Assembly (NCBI RefSeq): GCF_900188345.1 | Contig: NZ_FZOD01000013.1 | Span: 62,001-126,000, forward strand | Source of the DNA: Streptosporangium subroseum | GTDB taxonomy: Bacteria; Actinomycetota; Actinomycetes; Streptosporangiales; Streptosporangiaceae | Reading direction: 5' to 3' | Length of the DNA: 64,000 bases | Shown here: positions 1 through 7,731 of the stretch, in pieces | Layout of the letters: each line of letters starts with the position of its first letter | How positions within the stretch are numbered: the stretch's first letter is position 1 | Made by a program: the position numbers and the translations under genes | The notes under the pieces: model-generated | What the model was told of the DNA's origin: nothing | The model's input: only the letters and a program-made list of their open reading frames with translations | Database searches by the model: none

Positions 1-1
1 T

Positions 2-1132
2 CAAATCGGTCTGCTCTACACCGGTGATCCGGGACGGGAGGAGATCGAGAACGCGGCCCTGGTGGTCGACGGCGGCCGGGTGGTGTGGGTCGGACCCGCC
101 GGTGGCGCCCCCGACGCCGACGAGCGGGTGGACGTGGATGGCCGATGCGTCATCCCGGGGTTCGTGGACAGCCATGCCCACCTCGTCTTCGCCGGAGACC
201 GCACCGCCGAGTTCGCCGCCCGCATGTCGGGAGCGTCCTACACGGCCGGCGGCATCCGCACCACGGTCGCGGCCACCCGCGCCGCCACCGACGTCCGGCT
301 CGCGGCGCGAACGGCCGCCCTGGTCGCCGAGATGCAGGCCCAGGGCACCACCACGGTCGAGATCAAGAGTGGCTACGGCCTCACGGTCGAGGACGAGCGC
401 CGCTGCCTGGAGATCGCCCAGGCGTTCACCGAGGAGACCACCTACCTGGGCGCGCACGTCGTGCCGCCGGACGCGTCCTCGGCCGACGACTACGTCCGCA
501 CGGTGACCGGGGAGATGCTGGAGGCCTGCGCGCCGTACGCCAAATGGATCGACGTGTTCTGCGAGCGCGGCGCGTTCGACGCCGACCAGACCAGGGAGAT
601 CCTGCTCGCGGGGACGAAGGCGGGACTGCTGCCCAGGATCCACGCCAACCAGCTCGGCAACGGCCCCGGCGTGCGGATCGCCGCCGAGGTGGGCGCGGCC
701 TCCGCCGACCACTGCACCCACCTGACCGCCGAGGACGTCTGGGCGCTGTCGTCGTCGGGGGTGGTGGCCACCCTGCTGCCCGGCGCGGAGTTCTCCACCC
801 GCTCGCCGTACCCGGACGCCCGGCGCCTGCTGGACGCCGGGGTGACGGTCGCGCTGGCCACCGACTGCAACCCCGGTTCGTCCTTCACCTCCTCCATGCC
901 GTTCTGCGTGGCGCTGGCGGTGCGGGAGATGCGGATGACGCCGCTGGAGGCGATCAGGGCCGCCACGTACGGCGGAGCCAGGGCGCTGCGCCGCGGTGAC
1001 ATCGGCACGCTGCGGGTGGGATCCAGGGGCGATCTGGTGATTCTCGACGCCCCGGCCTACGTCCATCTCGCCTACCGGCCGGGGGTACCGCTGGTGGCGC
1101 AGGTCTGGAAGGAAGGCCGCCGCCTGGTCTGA
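2..1132 (+). CDS. hutI: Imidazolonepropionase, 5'-truncated by window edge
   Basis: Metal-dependent amidohydrolase that opens the imidazolone ring of imidazolone-5-propionate to give N-formimidoyl-glutamate, the third step of histidine degradation in the cytoplasm. The frame is open from base 2, so the start lies upstream; the 377 visible residues are close to the family's usual ~390-400. Seen: the metal-binding HxH in GFVDSHAHLVFAGDR, the KSGYGL motif, HANQLGNGPG, the ADHCTHL histidine and the ATDCNPGSS active-site loop, then a C-terminal beta-sandwich ending GRRLV. No other hut gene is visible, so the rest of the pathway is presumably to the left or elsewhere. The next 247 bases hold no gene I can support. 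Confidence 0.95.
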   Translation, partial: QIGLLYTGDPGREEIENAALVVDGGRVVWVGPAGGAPDADERVDVDGRCVIPGFVDSHAHLVFAGDRTAEFAARMSGASYTAGGIRTTVAATRAATDVRLAARTAALVAEMQAQGTTTVEIKSGYGLTVEDERRCLEIAQAFTEETTYLGAHVVPPDASSADDYVRTVTGEMLEACAPYAKWIDVFCERGAFDADQTREILLAGTKAGLLPRIHANQLGNGPGVRIAAEVGAASADHCTHLTAEDVWALSSSGVVATLLPGAEFSTRSPYPDARRLLDAGVTVALATDCNPGSSFTSSMPFCVALAVREMRMTPLEAIRAATYGGARALRRGDIGTLRVGSRGDLVILDAPAYVHLAYRPGVPLVAQVWKEGRRLV

Positions 1133-1379
1133 GCCTGTATCCGACCCCGCTCGGCCTGCGTTTAGGCCACCGCGATCGGGGAAAGTCGCGGGCTTTGTGA
1201 CGGTACGGTCGAAGGCATCCTCCTTGAGGAGGAATCCGAAACCGTTCTCCAGGCGTACTTCTTGAGGGAATCTTTGCTCTGGCCCGTCCGTTGAATAGTC
1301 AAGCGGCATGTTCGTGCATGTAAGGGGCCATTGGCAGCGTGCGGATATGCCATAAGCAGGCGGAGCGAGGTGCCATCGG

Positions 1380-2318
1380 ATGGCAAGGCCGACGGGGAAT
1401 CGGACGCAGGACCAGCACGTCTCTGATCGAGACCTGCTCGGGACTTATCTGGCAGAAATCGGGCGTGTGCCTCTGCTCACCGCAGAGGAAGAGGTCGAAC
1501 TCGCCAAGCGGATCGAGGCAGGTCTCTTCGCGGAACAGTTGCTGGACGGCGGGTTGGCGGAGCCGCGGGTCGCGGATGCCGCCGATGAGGAGCTTGAACG
1601 ACTGGCCATTTCAGGACAGCGGGCCAAAGATGAATTCATCGAGGCCAATCTACGTCTTGTGGTGGCGGTCGCGCGCAAATATTCCGGGCGGGGAATGCCG
1701 CTCATCGATCTGGTCCAGGAGGGGAACCTGGGCCTGGTCCGCGCCGTTGAGAAGTTCGACTACCGGCGTGGTTACAAGTTCTCCACGTATGCGACCTGGT
1801 GGATCCGCCAGTCGGTGGGCCGCGCGATTCACGAGCAGGCCCGGCCGGTTCGCCTGCCCACCCACGCGGGTGAGCAGATGACCAGGTTGATGCGGGTCCG
1901 CCGCGACATGCTGGCCGAGCTCGACCAGGAGCCGACGGACGCCGACCTGGCCGCGGTGCTCGAACTGCCGATCGAGCGGGTCCGCGAGCTGCGCCGCTGG
2001 GCCTCCGACCCCGTCTCCCTCCAGCTCGGCGTGGGTGACGAGGACGAGACCGAGCTCGGCGACATGATCGCCGACGACACGTGGGCAAATCCGGAGCAGC
2101 AGGCCATGGACACCCTGGAGCGCGAGCGCCTGGAGGAGTGGCTGATCGAGCTGGAGGGACAGACCCGCGAGATGCTTCGCTGGCGCTACGGCCTGATGGA
2201 CGGGCGGGAGCACACGTTGACCGAGGTGGGCGAGCGCTACGGCATCGGCCGTGACCGCGCCCGCCGCATCGAGCGCGACGCCCTGGCCCGGCTGCGGAAG
2301 ATGGCCACGGCCGCCTGA
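1380..2318 (+). CDS. RNA polymerase sigma-70 factor, group 2 (HrdB/SigB-like)
   Basis: Principal-like sigma factor of 312 residues that directs RNA polymerase to -10/-35 promoters. Region 1.2 is visible near residues 20-50 (DLLGTYLAEIGRVPLLTAEE), region 2 near 80-155 (RLVVAVARKYSGRGMPLIDL, then the -10-binding FSTYATWWIRQSVGRAI), region 3 near 160-235, and the region 4 helix-turn-helix near 270-305 (LTEVGERYGIGRDRARRIE). It lacks the long acidic N-terminal extension of the essential housekeeping sigma, so a non-essential group-2 paralogue is most likely. ATG 1380 is the first start giving a complete region 1.2, though its ribosome site is weak. It stands alone, closed by a perfect palindrome. 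Confidence 0.9.
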   Translation: MARPTGNRTQDQHVSDRDLLGTYLAEIGRVPLLTAEEEVELAKRIEAGLFAEQLLDGGLAEPRVADAADEELERLAISGQRAKDEFIEANLRLVVAVARKYSGRGMPLIDLVQEGNLGLVRAVEKFDYRRGYKFSTYATWWIRQSVGRAIHEQARPVRLPTHAGEQMTRLMRVRRDMLAELDQEPTDADLAAVLELPIERVRELRRWASDPVSLQLGVGDEDETELGDMIADDTWANPEQQAMDTLERERLEEWLIELEGQTREMLRWRYGLMDGREHTLTEVGERYGIGRDRARRIERDALARLRKMATAA

Positions 2319-2328
2319 GGCGGCTCAT

Positions 2329-2364
2329 CGATCGGGTATGGCCCGCGCGGGCCATACCCGATCG
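2329..2364. terminator. Perfect 36-bp palindrome after the sigma factor gene
   Basis: Bases 2329-2346 are the exact reverse complement of 2347-2364, giving an 18-bp G+C-rich stem with almost no loop. It lies between the convergent sigma-factor gene and the binding-protein gene on the minus strand. There is no T-tract. A bidirectional terminator of the actinobacterial type is the simplest reading; a dimeric protein site is possible. Confidence 0.7.
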
Positions 2365-2474
2365 CCGGTCGGCGGCGCTCCGCGCTTCTTTCGAAACGGC
2401 GATCCGCCCTGAACGGGCCCGTGGTGATCGCTTCGGCCGCACGGAGCCCACCGGGCGGTTTCCCGCCCCACGAC

Positions 2475-3404
2475 CTACGACTTGGCGTATTTCTCCAGGT
2501 CGTCGAGGATCTTTCCGGCGGCGGTGACGCCGATGCCGGTCATCCAGGTCTCGTCGTTCACGTTGTGGACCTTGCCGGCCTTGACCACCGGCAGGTTCTT
2601 CCAGAGCGGGCCCGCGATGACCGAGGCCTGGGTCTGCGCCGCCTGGTCGCCGAAGGCGGTGTAGAAGAGCACGTCGCCGTCGGCCTGGGCGAGGTTCTCC
2701 TGGCTCAGCTCACCGAAGCGCTTGTCCTCGACGTCGGGCAGCATCTGCGGTGCGGGGCGGCCGAAACCGGCGTCGCCGACGACGATGCCGCTGAACGACT
2801 CGGGGCCGTACATCCGGATCGGGCCGGGCATGAAGCGTACGATGCTCACCTTGACCGCGTCGGAGCCGCCCAGAGCCCGCGCCCGGGCCTCGTAGTCGGC
2901 GAGAAGCTTCTCCCCCTGCGCCTTCTTCCCCAGAGCGTCGGCGTCGAGCAGGAAGTTCTCCTTCCAGGTGATCCCGACCCGGTCGGTGAAAACGGTCGGT
3001 GCGATCTGGCTGAGCTTGGCGTACAGCGGTTCCTGCCGGAACTTCGAGCCGAGGATCAGGTCCGGCTTGAGCGCGGTGATGGCCTCGAGGTTGGGTTCCT
3101 GGATGGTGCCGACCACCTTGACGGCGTCAAGCGCGGGTCCCAGGTATTTCGGCCAGGTCTGGTTCGCGCCCGCCTGCGTCGCGCCGACCGGGGTGAGGCC
3201 CAGGGAGGCCAGGCTGTCGAGTTTGTCGGTGTCCAGCACGATGACCCGCTTGGGCGATTCGGGCACCTTGGTCTCGCCCATCGCGTGCTTGATCGTGCGG
3301 GTCGGGCCCTCGGCGGCCTGATCATCGCCGGAGGAGCCACAGGCGGAGACGGCGAGGACGGACAGCACGACGGCGGCCGCGACCCTGGCTATGCGGATGG
3401 TCAT
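2475..3404 (-). CDS. Fe(III)-siderophore ABC transporter binding lipoprotein
   Basis: Extracellular solute-binding lipoprotein of the FecB/FhuD (periplasmic-binding-protein type 2) fold, 309 residues, which would deliver ferric siderophore to a permease. The N-terminus has a basic start, a hydrophobic stretch and the lipobox VSACGSS with the lipidated Cys near residue 22. The body has the expected pattern: PKRVIVLDTDKLDSLASLG, then ITALKPDLILGS, then the C-terminal GSDAVKVSIVRFMPGPIRMY and VYNVN-like clamp regions. ATG 3404 is preceded by GAGGGG at good spacing. No permease or ATPase gene adjoins it, so it works with components encoded elsewhere. An iron box just upstream implies repression by an IdeR/DmdR1-type regulator. 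The specific siderophore cannot be told. Confidence 0.88.
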   Translation of the reverse strand: MTIRIARVAAAVVLSVLAVSACGSSGDDQAAEGPTRTIKHAMGETKVPESPKRVIVLDTDKLDSLASLGLTPVGATQAGANQTWPKYLGPALDAVKVVGTIQEPNLEAITALKPDLILGSKFRQEPLYAKLSQIAPTVFTDRVGITWKENFLLDADALGKKAQGEKLLADYEARARALGGSDAVKVSIVRFMPGPIRMYGPESFSGIVVGDAGFGRPAPQMLPDVEDKRFGELSQENLAQADGDVLFYTAFGDQAAQTQASVIAGPLWKNLPVVKAGKVHNVNDETWMTGIGVTAAGKILDDLEKYAKS

Positions 3405-3422
3405 GGGGGTCCCCTCGATTTC

Positions 3423-3441
3423 TTAGGCAAGGCATGCCTAA
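3423..3441 (-). promoter_or_regulatory. Iron box (IdeR/DmdR1-type operator)
   Basis: TTAGGCAAGGCATGCCTAA is a 19-bp near-palindrome (TTAGGCA/TGCCTAA arms) differing at only a few central positions from the actinobacterial iron-box consensus TTAGGTTAGGCTAACCTAA. It lies 19 bases upstream of the siderophore-binding-protein start, where bound repressor would block transcription. The link to iron-replete repression is inference from the family consensus. Confidence 0.85.
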
Positions 3442-3482
3442 GCCTAGTTGTGGTCATCTCCAGGTCAAGACGGGACCTGTCC

Positions 3483-3551
3483 GAAACACCGGCGAAACAC
3501 GATGGGACCGAGATTCACAGATGTGAAACACGCAGAGTCACGACCTGAAAC
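3483..3551 (+). promoter_or_regulatory. GlnR-like box upstream of amt
   Basis: GAAAC occurs at 3483, 3494, 3525 and 3547. The last two are 22 bases apart, and TTCAC stands 11 bases before the third. The known GlnR box is gTnAC-n6-GaAAC repeated, so TTCAC-n6-GAAAC-n17-GAAAC fits its spacing, with a GTCAC half-site one base out of phase at 3537. This would place amt-glnK-glnD under nitrogen-responsive GlnR control, as in Streptomyces. Confidence 0.6.
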
Positions 3552-3668
3552 GGCGGAAGAACACGCTTTGGCGCAACGTCAGTGCGCGGCCGGTCGATGG
3601 AGCCCAGGAAGCGATCACTGCGCCTGTGAAATCGGCCACACGCCATTTGTAAGGGAGGGTCGCGTCGA

Positions 3669-4982
3669 ATGAAGATCGATAGCGGCACCACTGCCTGGAT
3701 GCTCACAGCCACCGCACTGGTGTTGCTGATGACACCTGGCCTTGCGTTCTTCTATGGGGGCATGACCAGGGCCAAGAGTGTCCTGAACATGATGATGATG
3801 TCGTTCGTCAGCATCATCACCGTCACTATCGCCTGGGTTATCTACGGGCACTCTCTGACTTTCACCGACAACGGCAGCGAGCTTGTCAACAAGTTCGTCG
3901 GCGGCTTCAGCGCCCTTGGACTGCAGAGCCTGGTCGAAACGGCCACCAAGGACGACGGCACCGGCATGCCGAGCCTCGTCTTCTCGGCCTTCCAGCTGAC
4001 CTTTGCGATCATCACCGTCGCGCTGATCAGCGGTGCCATCGCCGACCGGGCGAAGTTCGGCGCCTGGGTGCTGTTCAGCGCCGTCTGGGTGACCATCGTC
4101 TACTTCCCCGTCGCCCACTGGGTCTGGGGTAACGGCTGGTTGTTCAACCTTGGCATCGAGGACTTCGCCGGCGGCACGGTGGTCCACATCAACGCGGGAG
4201 CGGCGGCACTCGCCCTCGCGCTTGTGCTCGGCAAACGCGCAGGGTGGCGCAAGGAGCCGATGCGACCGCACAACCTGACCCTGGTACTGCTCGGCGCCGG
4301 TCTGCTGTGGTTCGGCTGGTTCGGCTTCAACGCCGGCTCCGAGCTCGCCGTGGACGGGACCGCCGGACTCGCGTTCATGAACACCCAGATCGCCACCGCG
4401 GTCGCCGCCGGTGCGTGGCTCGTGGTCGAGAAGCTGCGCGACGGCCACGCCACCAGCCTCGGCGTCGCCTCCGGCGCCGTCGCCGGTCTGGTCGCGATCA
4501 CCCCCGCCTGTGGTTTCGTCGACCCCTGGGCGGCCATGGTCATCGGCCTGCTGGCCGGTGCGATCTGCGCCTACGCCGTGGGCCTGAAGTACAAGCTCGG
4601 CTACGACGACTCGCTCGACGTGGTCGGCGTTCACCTGGTCGGCGGTGTGATCGGCGCGGTCTCCCTCGGTTTCCTCGCCGCCTACCCCTTCCTCGACCAG
4701 CAGAGCACCGGCCTGTTCTACGGCGGTGGTCTGAAGCAGCTGGGCCTGCAGGTTCTCGGCCCGGTCGCGGTCGGCGCCTACTCCTTCATCCTGACCTGGA
4801 TCATCGCCAAGATCATTGACAAGGTGATGGGCTTCCGGATCGGGGCCGAGGAAGAGATCACCGGCGTCGACATCACCTCCCACGCCGAGACCGGTTACGA
4901 CCTCGGCACCATCCACTCCTCGGGCGTGGCCGCCGTCAACGGTCCGGTTCCCGCCCCGGCGTCTAAGAAGGTGGACGCATGA
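3669..4982 (+). CDS. amtB: Ammonium transporter, Amt/Mep/Rh family
   Basis: Trimeric ammonium channel of 437 residues with about eleven membrane helices. The opening helix contains MLTATALVLLMTPGLAFFYGG, typical of mature Amt. The twin pore histidines are His173 (in VVHINAGAAAL) and His322 (in VVGVHLVGGVIG). The cytosolic tail, from the last helix onward, includes a GAEEEITGVDITSHAETGYD segment through which Amt proteins couple to PII. ATG 3669 follows AAGGGAGGG. The stop overlaps the glnK start (ATGA), so translation is coupled and Amt and GlnK are probably made together. Transcription is probably driven by the GlnR-like box upstream. Confidence 0.96.
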   Translation: MKIDSGTTAWMLTATALVLLMTPGLAFFYGGMTRAKSVLNMMMMSFVSIITVTIAWVIYGHSLTFTDNGSELVNKFVGGFSALGLQSLVETATKDDGTGMPSLVFSAFQLTFAIITVALISGAIADRAKFGAWVLFSAVWVTIVYFPVAHWVWGNGWLFNLGIEDFAGGTVVHINAGAAALALALVLGKRAGWRKEPMRPHNLTLVLLGAGLLWFGWFGFNAGSELAVDGTAGLAFMNTQIATAVAAGAWLVVEKLRDGHATSLGVASGAVAGLVAITPACGFVDPWAAMVIGLLAGAICAYAVGLKYKLGYDDSLDVVGVHLVGGVIGAVSLGFLAAYPFLDQQSTGLFYGGGLKQLGLQVLGPVAVGAYSFILTWIIAKIIDKVMGFRIGAEEEITGVDITSHAETGYDLGTIHSSGVAAVNGPVPAPASKKVDA

Positions 4983-5317
4983 GACTCATCACCGCGATCA
5001 TCAAGCCGTTCAAGCTCGATGACGTGAAGGCGGCCCTGGAGCAGTTCGGGATCAAGGGCATGACGGTCAGCGAGGCCAGCGGATACGGCCGCCAGCGCGG
5101 TCACACCGAGGTCTACCGGGGCGCCGAGTACCAGGTGGACCTGGTGCCCAAGGTCCGCGTCGAGGTGCTCGCCGAAGAGGAGGACGCCGACGATGTCATC
5201 GACGTCATCGTCAAGGCCGCGCAGACCGGCAAGATCGGTGACGGCAAGGTCTGGTCCGTTCCCGTGGAAACCGTGATCCGGGTCCGCACCGGCGAGCGCG
5301 GACCTGAGGCGCTTTAA
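4979..5317 (+). CDS. glnK: Nitrogen regulatory protein PII
   Basis: Trimeric PII signal protein, 112 residues, the normal length. It begins MRLITAIIKPFKLDDVK, and the T-loop carries Tyr51 in GAEYQVDLVPK, the residue modified by GlnD. In actinobacteria such as Streptomyces and Corynebacterium this tyrosine is adenylylated rather than uridylylated. The B-loop TGKIGDGKVW supplies the nucleotide-binding residues. It senses ATP/ADP and 2-oxoglutarate and docks onto the Amt pore. ATG 4979 overlaps the amt stop, and glnD starts three bases after its own stop. The three genes form one operon. Confidence 0.97.
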   Translation: MRLITAIIKPFKLDDVKAALEQFGIKGMTVSEASGYGRQRGHTEVYRGAEYQVDLVPKVRVEVLAEEEDADDVIDVIVKAAQTGKIGDGKVWSVPVETVIRVRTGERGPEAL

Positions 5318-5320
5318 ACG

Positions 5321-7600
5321 GTGAGAGGCGACACTCGCTCGTACGCCGCGGCCCGCAAGGAGCGGGCCGCGGACATCGACCGCTGGCTGACGGACCTGCT
5401 CCGGACCGCCTGTGGCACGCCGTACGGGCAAAACGGGGGAACGACAAGAAACGTTGACGAGCGCGGCGCCCTCACCGGGGTCGCGCTCGTCGCGGTTGGG
5501 AGCCTGGGGCGCTCCGAGCTCGCGCCGGGCAGCGATCTGGACCTGGTCCTGCTGCACAACGGCCGCGATGACGTGGCGCGCATCGCCGATCGCATCTGGT
5601 ATCCGATCTGGGATTCCGGTGTCGGTCTCGACCACTCGGTCCGGACCGTCGACGAGGCCGCCAAGGTCGCCAGGGAGGACCTCAAGGCGGTGCTCGGGCT
5701 GATCCAGGCCCGGCACGTGGCGGGGGATCCCGAGCTGACGCGGTCGGCGCGCGAGATCGTGCTCGCCGAGTGGCGGGCCGATTCCCGGCGCCGCCTGGGT
5801 GAGCTGCGCGACGCCACCGACAAGCGGGCGGAGACGAGCGGTGAGCTGGCGTTCCTGCTCGAACCCGATCTCAAGGACGCGCGCGGCGGGATCCGCGACG
5901 TGCAGGCGATGCAGGCGGTGGCGGCGGCCTGGGTCGCCTCGGCCCCGGGCCCGAGGGTCCGCGAGGCCTATGAGCTGCTGCTCGACATCCGGCACGGCCT
6001 GCACCTGGTGACCGCTCGCGGTGCCGACCGGCTGGTGCTCCAGGAGCAGGACGCGGTCGCCGGGATCCTGGGCCTGCTCGACGCCGAGGCGCTGATGCGC
6101 AGGCTCGCCGAGGCCGCCCGGACGATCGGCCACGCCTTCGACGCCACCTGGCGCACCGTGGACCGGCTGCTGACGGGCCCTACGCCGAGAGGGCGTCGCC
6201 CGCTCGCGGACGGCGTCGTCGAGCACGGCGGCGAGGTCGTGCTCGCCCGCGGGGTCAACCCGCGCAAGGATCCGGTGCTCGTCCTGCGCGCCGCGGCCGC
6301 GGCGGCGGAGGCGGGGCTGCCACTCGCGCCGGCCACCATCACCGCGCTGGCCACCCAGTCGCCGCCCCTTCCCGTGCCCTGGCCGGACGAGGCGCGAGAC
6401 GCGCTGGTCGCCCTGCTCGGCACCGGGCGCGCGGCCGTTCCGGTCTGGGAGGAGCTCGACCAGGCGGGGGTGCTGGTCCGGCTGCTGCCCGACTGGGAGC
6501 GGGTACGGCACCGCCCGCAGCGCAACCCGGTGCACCGCTACACCGTGGACCGGCACCTGATCGAGGCGGCCGCCGGAGCCGCCTCCTTCACCCGTGAGGT
6601 GTCCCGGCCCGACCTGCTGCTCATCTCCGCGCTCCTGCATGACATCGGAAAGGGCTATCCCGGCGACCACTCCACCGTCGGCGCCGTCGTCGCCCGCGAC
6701 ATCAGCGCCCGGATAGGGCTGCCTTCCGCGGACGTGGACATCGTGGAGACCGTGGTCCGCCATCACCTGCTGCTGCCCGAGACCGCCACCCGGCGCGACC
6801 TGGACGACCCGGTGACGATCTCCCGGGTGGCCGAGGCCGTGGGCTCGCGCGAGGTGCTCGAACTGCTGGCCGCCCTCGCGGTGGCCGACGGCAACGCCAC
6901 CGGTCCCGCCGCGTGGAACTCCTGGAAGGCCTCGCTGGTCGCCGACCTCGTGCGCCGGGTCCGCTCGGCGCTCTCCGGCACCCCGTTGCGGCCCGCGCCC
7001 TCGTTCTCGATTGAGCAGGCCTCCCTGGCCCGACACGGCGGCGGAGCCGTACGGATCAACGGGGGAGCGGTCACCGTGGTCGCGCCCGACCGGGCCGGGC
7101 TGCTCTGGCGCGCGGCCGGAGTGCTCGCCGCGCACCGGATGGTGGTCCGCGCCGCCTCGGCGGCCTCGGCGGGATCGACCGCCATGATCGAGTTCTCGGT
7201 CATCCCCGAGTACGGCTCGCCGCCCGACCCCGCGACGCTGGAGGCCGACCTCCGGCTGGTCCTGGCCGGACGGCTCGACATCGAACAGCGCCTGGCCAGA
7301 AGGACCAGATCGATGCGCCCGACCCGGGTGCCCGTGGCGCCGCCCCGGGTGACGCTCGTGGATGACGCGTCCAACACGGCGACCGTCATCGAGGTGCGCG
7401 CGCATGATCGTCCAGGGCTTCTGTGGCGAATCGGTAGAGCATTTGGTGAATGTGGTCTTGACGTGAGGGCCGCACGTGTGGAGACTCTCGGCGCAGAGGC
7501 GGTAGACGTCTTCTACGTGGTTGACAGGGCCGGCCGTCCCCTGACGGACGAGGCTCAGCGGGTGCAGGTGCGTGACCAGGTGCTGGCCGCCCTGCGGTAA
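5321..7600 (+). CDS. glnD: PII nucleotidyltransferase (GlnD)
   Basis: Bifunctional enzyme that modifies and demodifies GlnK in response to nitrogen status, 759 residues. Domains in order: nucleotidyltransferase with GSLGRSE at 60-66 and catalytic Asp72/Asp74; the GlnD linker domain; an HD phosphohydrolase domain with His440-Asp441 in ALLHDIGKG; and two C-terminal ACT domains (VVAPDRAGLLWRAAGVLAAH near 580; VRAHDRPGLLWRIGRAFGE near 695) that sense glutamine. By analogy with Streptomyces it probably uses ATP and is an adenylyltransferase. GTG 5321 lies three bases from the glnK stop. At this point the conserved nitrogen operon gives way to the conservon block. Confidence 0.95.
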   Translation: MRGDTRSYAAARKERAADIDRWLTDLLRTACGTPYGQNGGTTRNVDERGALTGVALVAVGSLGRSELAPGSDLDLVLLHNGRDDVARIADRIWYPIWDSGVGLDHSVRTVDEAAKVAREDLKAVLGLIQARHVAGDPELTRSAREIVLAEWRADSRRRLGELRDATDKRAETSGELAFLLEPDLKDARGGIRDVQAMQAVAAAWVASAPGPRVREAYELLLDIRHGLHLVTARGADRLVLQEQDAVAGILGLLDAEALMRRLAEAARTIGHAFDATWRTVDRLLTGPTPRGRRPLADGVVEHGGEVVLARGVNPRKDPVLVLRAAAAAAEAGLPLAPATITALATQSPPLPVPWPDEARDALVALLGTGRAAVPVWEELDQAGVLVRLLPDWERVRHRPQRNPVHRYTVDRHLIEAAAGAASFTREVSRPDLLLISALLHDIGKGYPGDHSTVGAVVARDISARIGLPSADVDIVETVVRHHLLLPETATRRDLDDPVTISRVAEAVGSREVLELLAALAVADGNATGPAAWNSWKASLVADLVRRVRSALSGTPLRPAPSFSIEQASLARHGGGAVRINGGAVTVVAPDRAGLLWRAAGVLAAHRMVVRAASAASAGSTAMIEFSVIPEYGSPPDPATLEADLRLVLAGRLDIEQRLARRTRSMRPTRVPVAPPRVTLVDDASNTATVIEVRAHDRPGLLWRIGRAFGECGLDVRAARVETLGAEAVDVFYVVDRAGRPLTDEAQRVQVRDQVLAALR

Positions 7601-7731
7601 CCTTCGTCAATCATTCAACCGTCTCCTTCGTAACGATTAAGTCCGGTATGTCGGCTTTGCCGAATCTTTCACGTGACCTTGTGGTCTGATGAATCCCACT
7701 TGTGTCGTGATGGTGAGGGGTAGCGAGAGCG

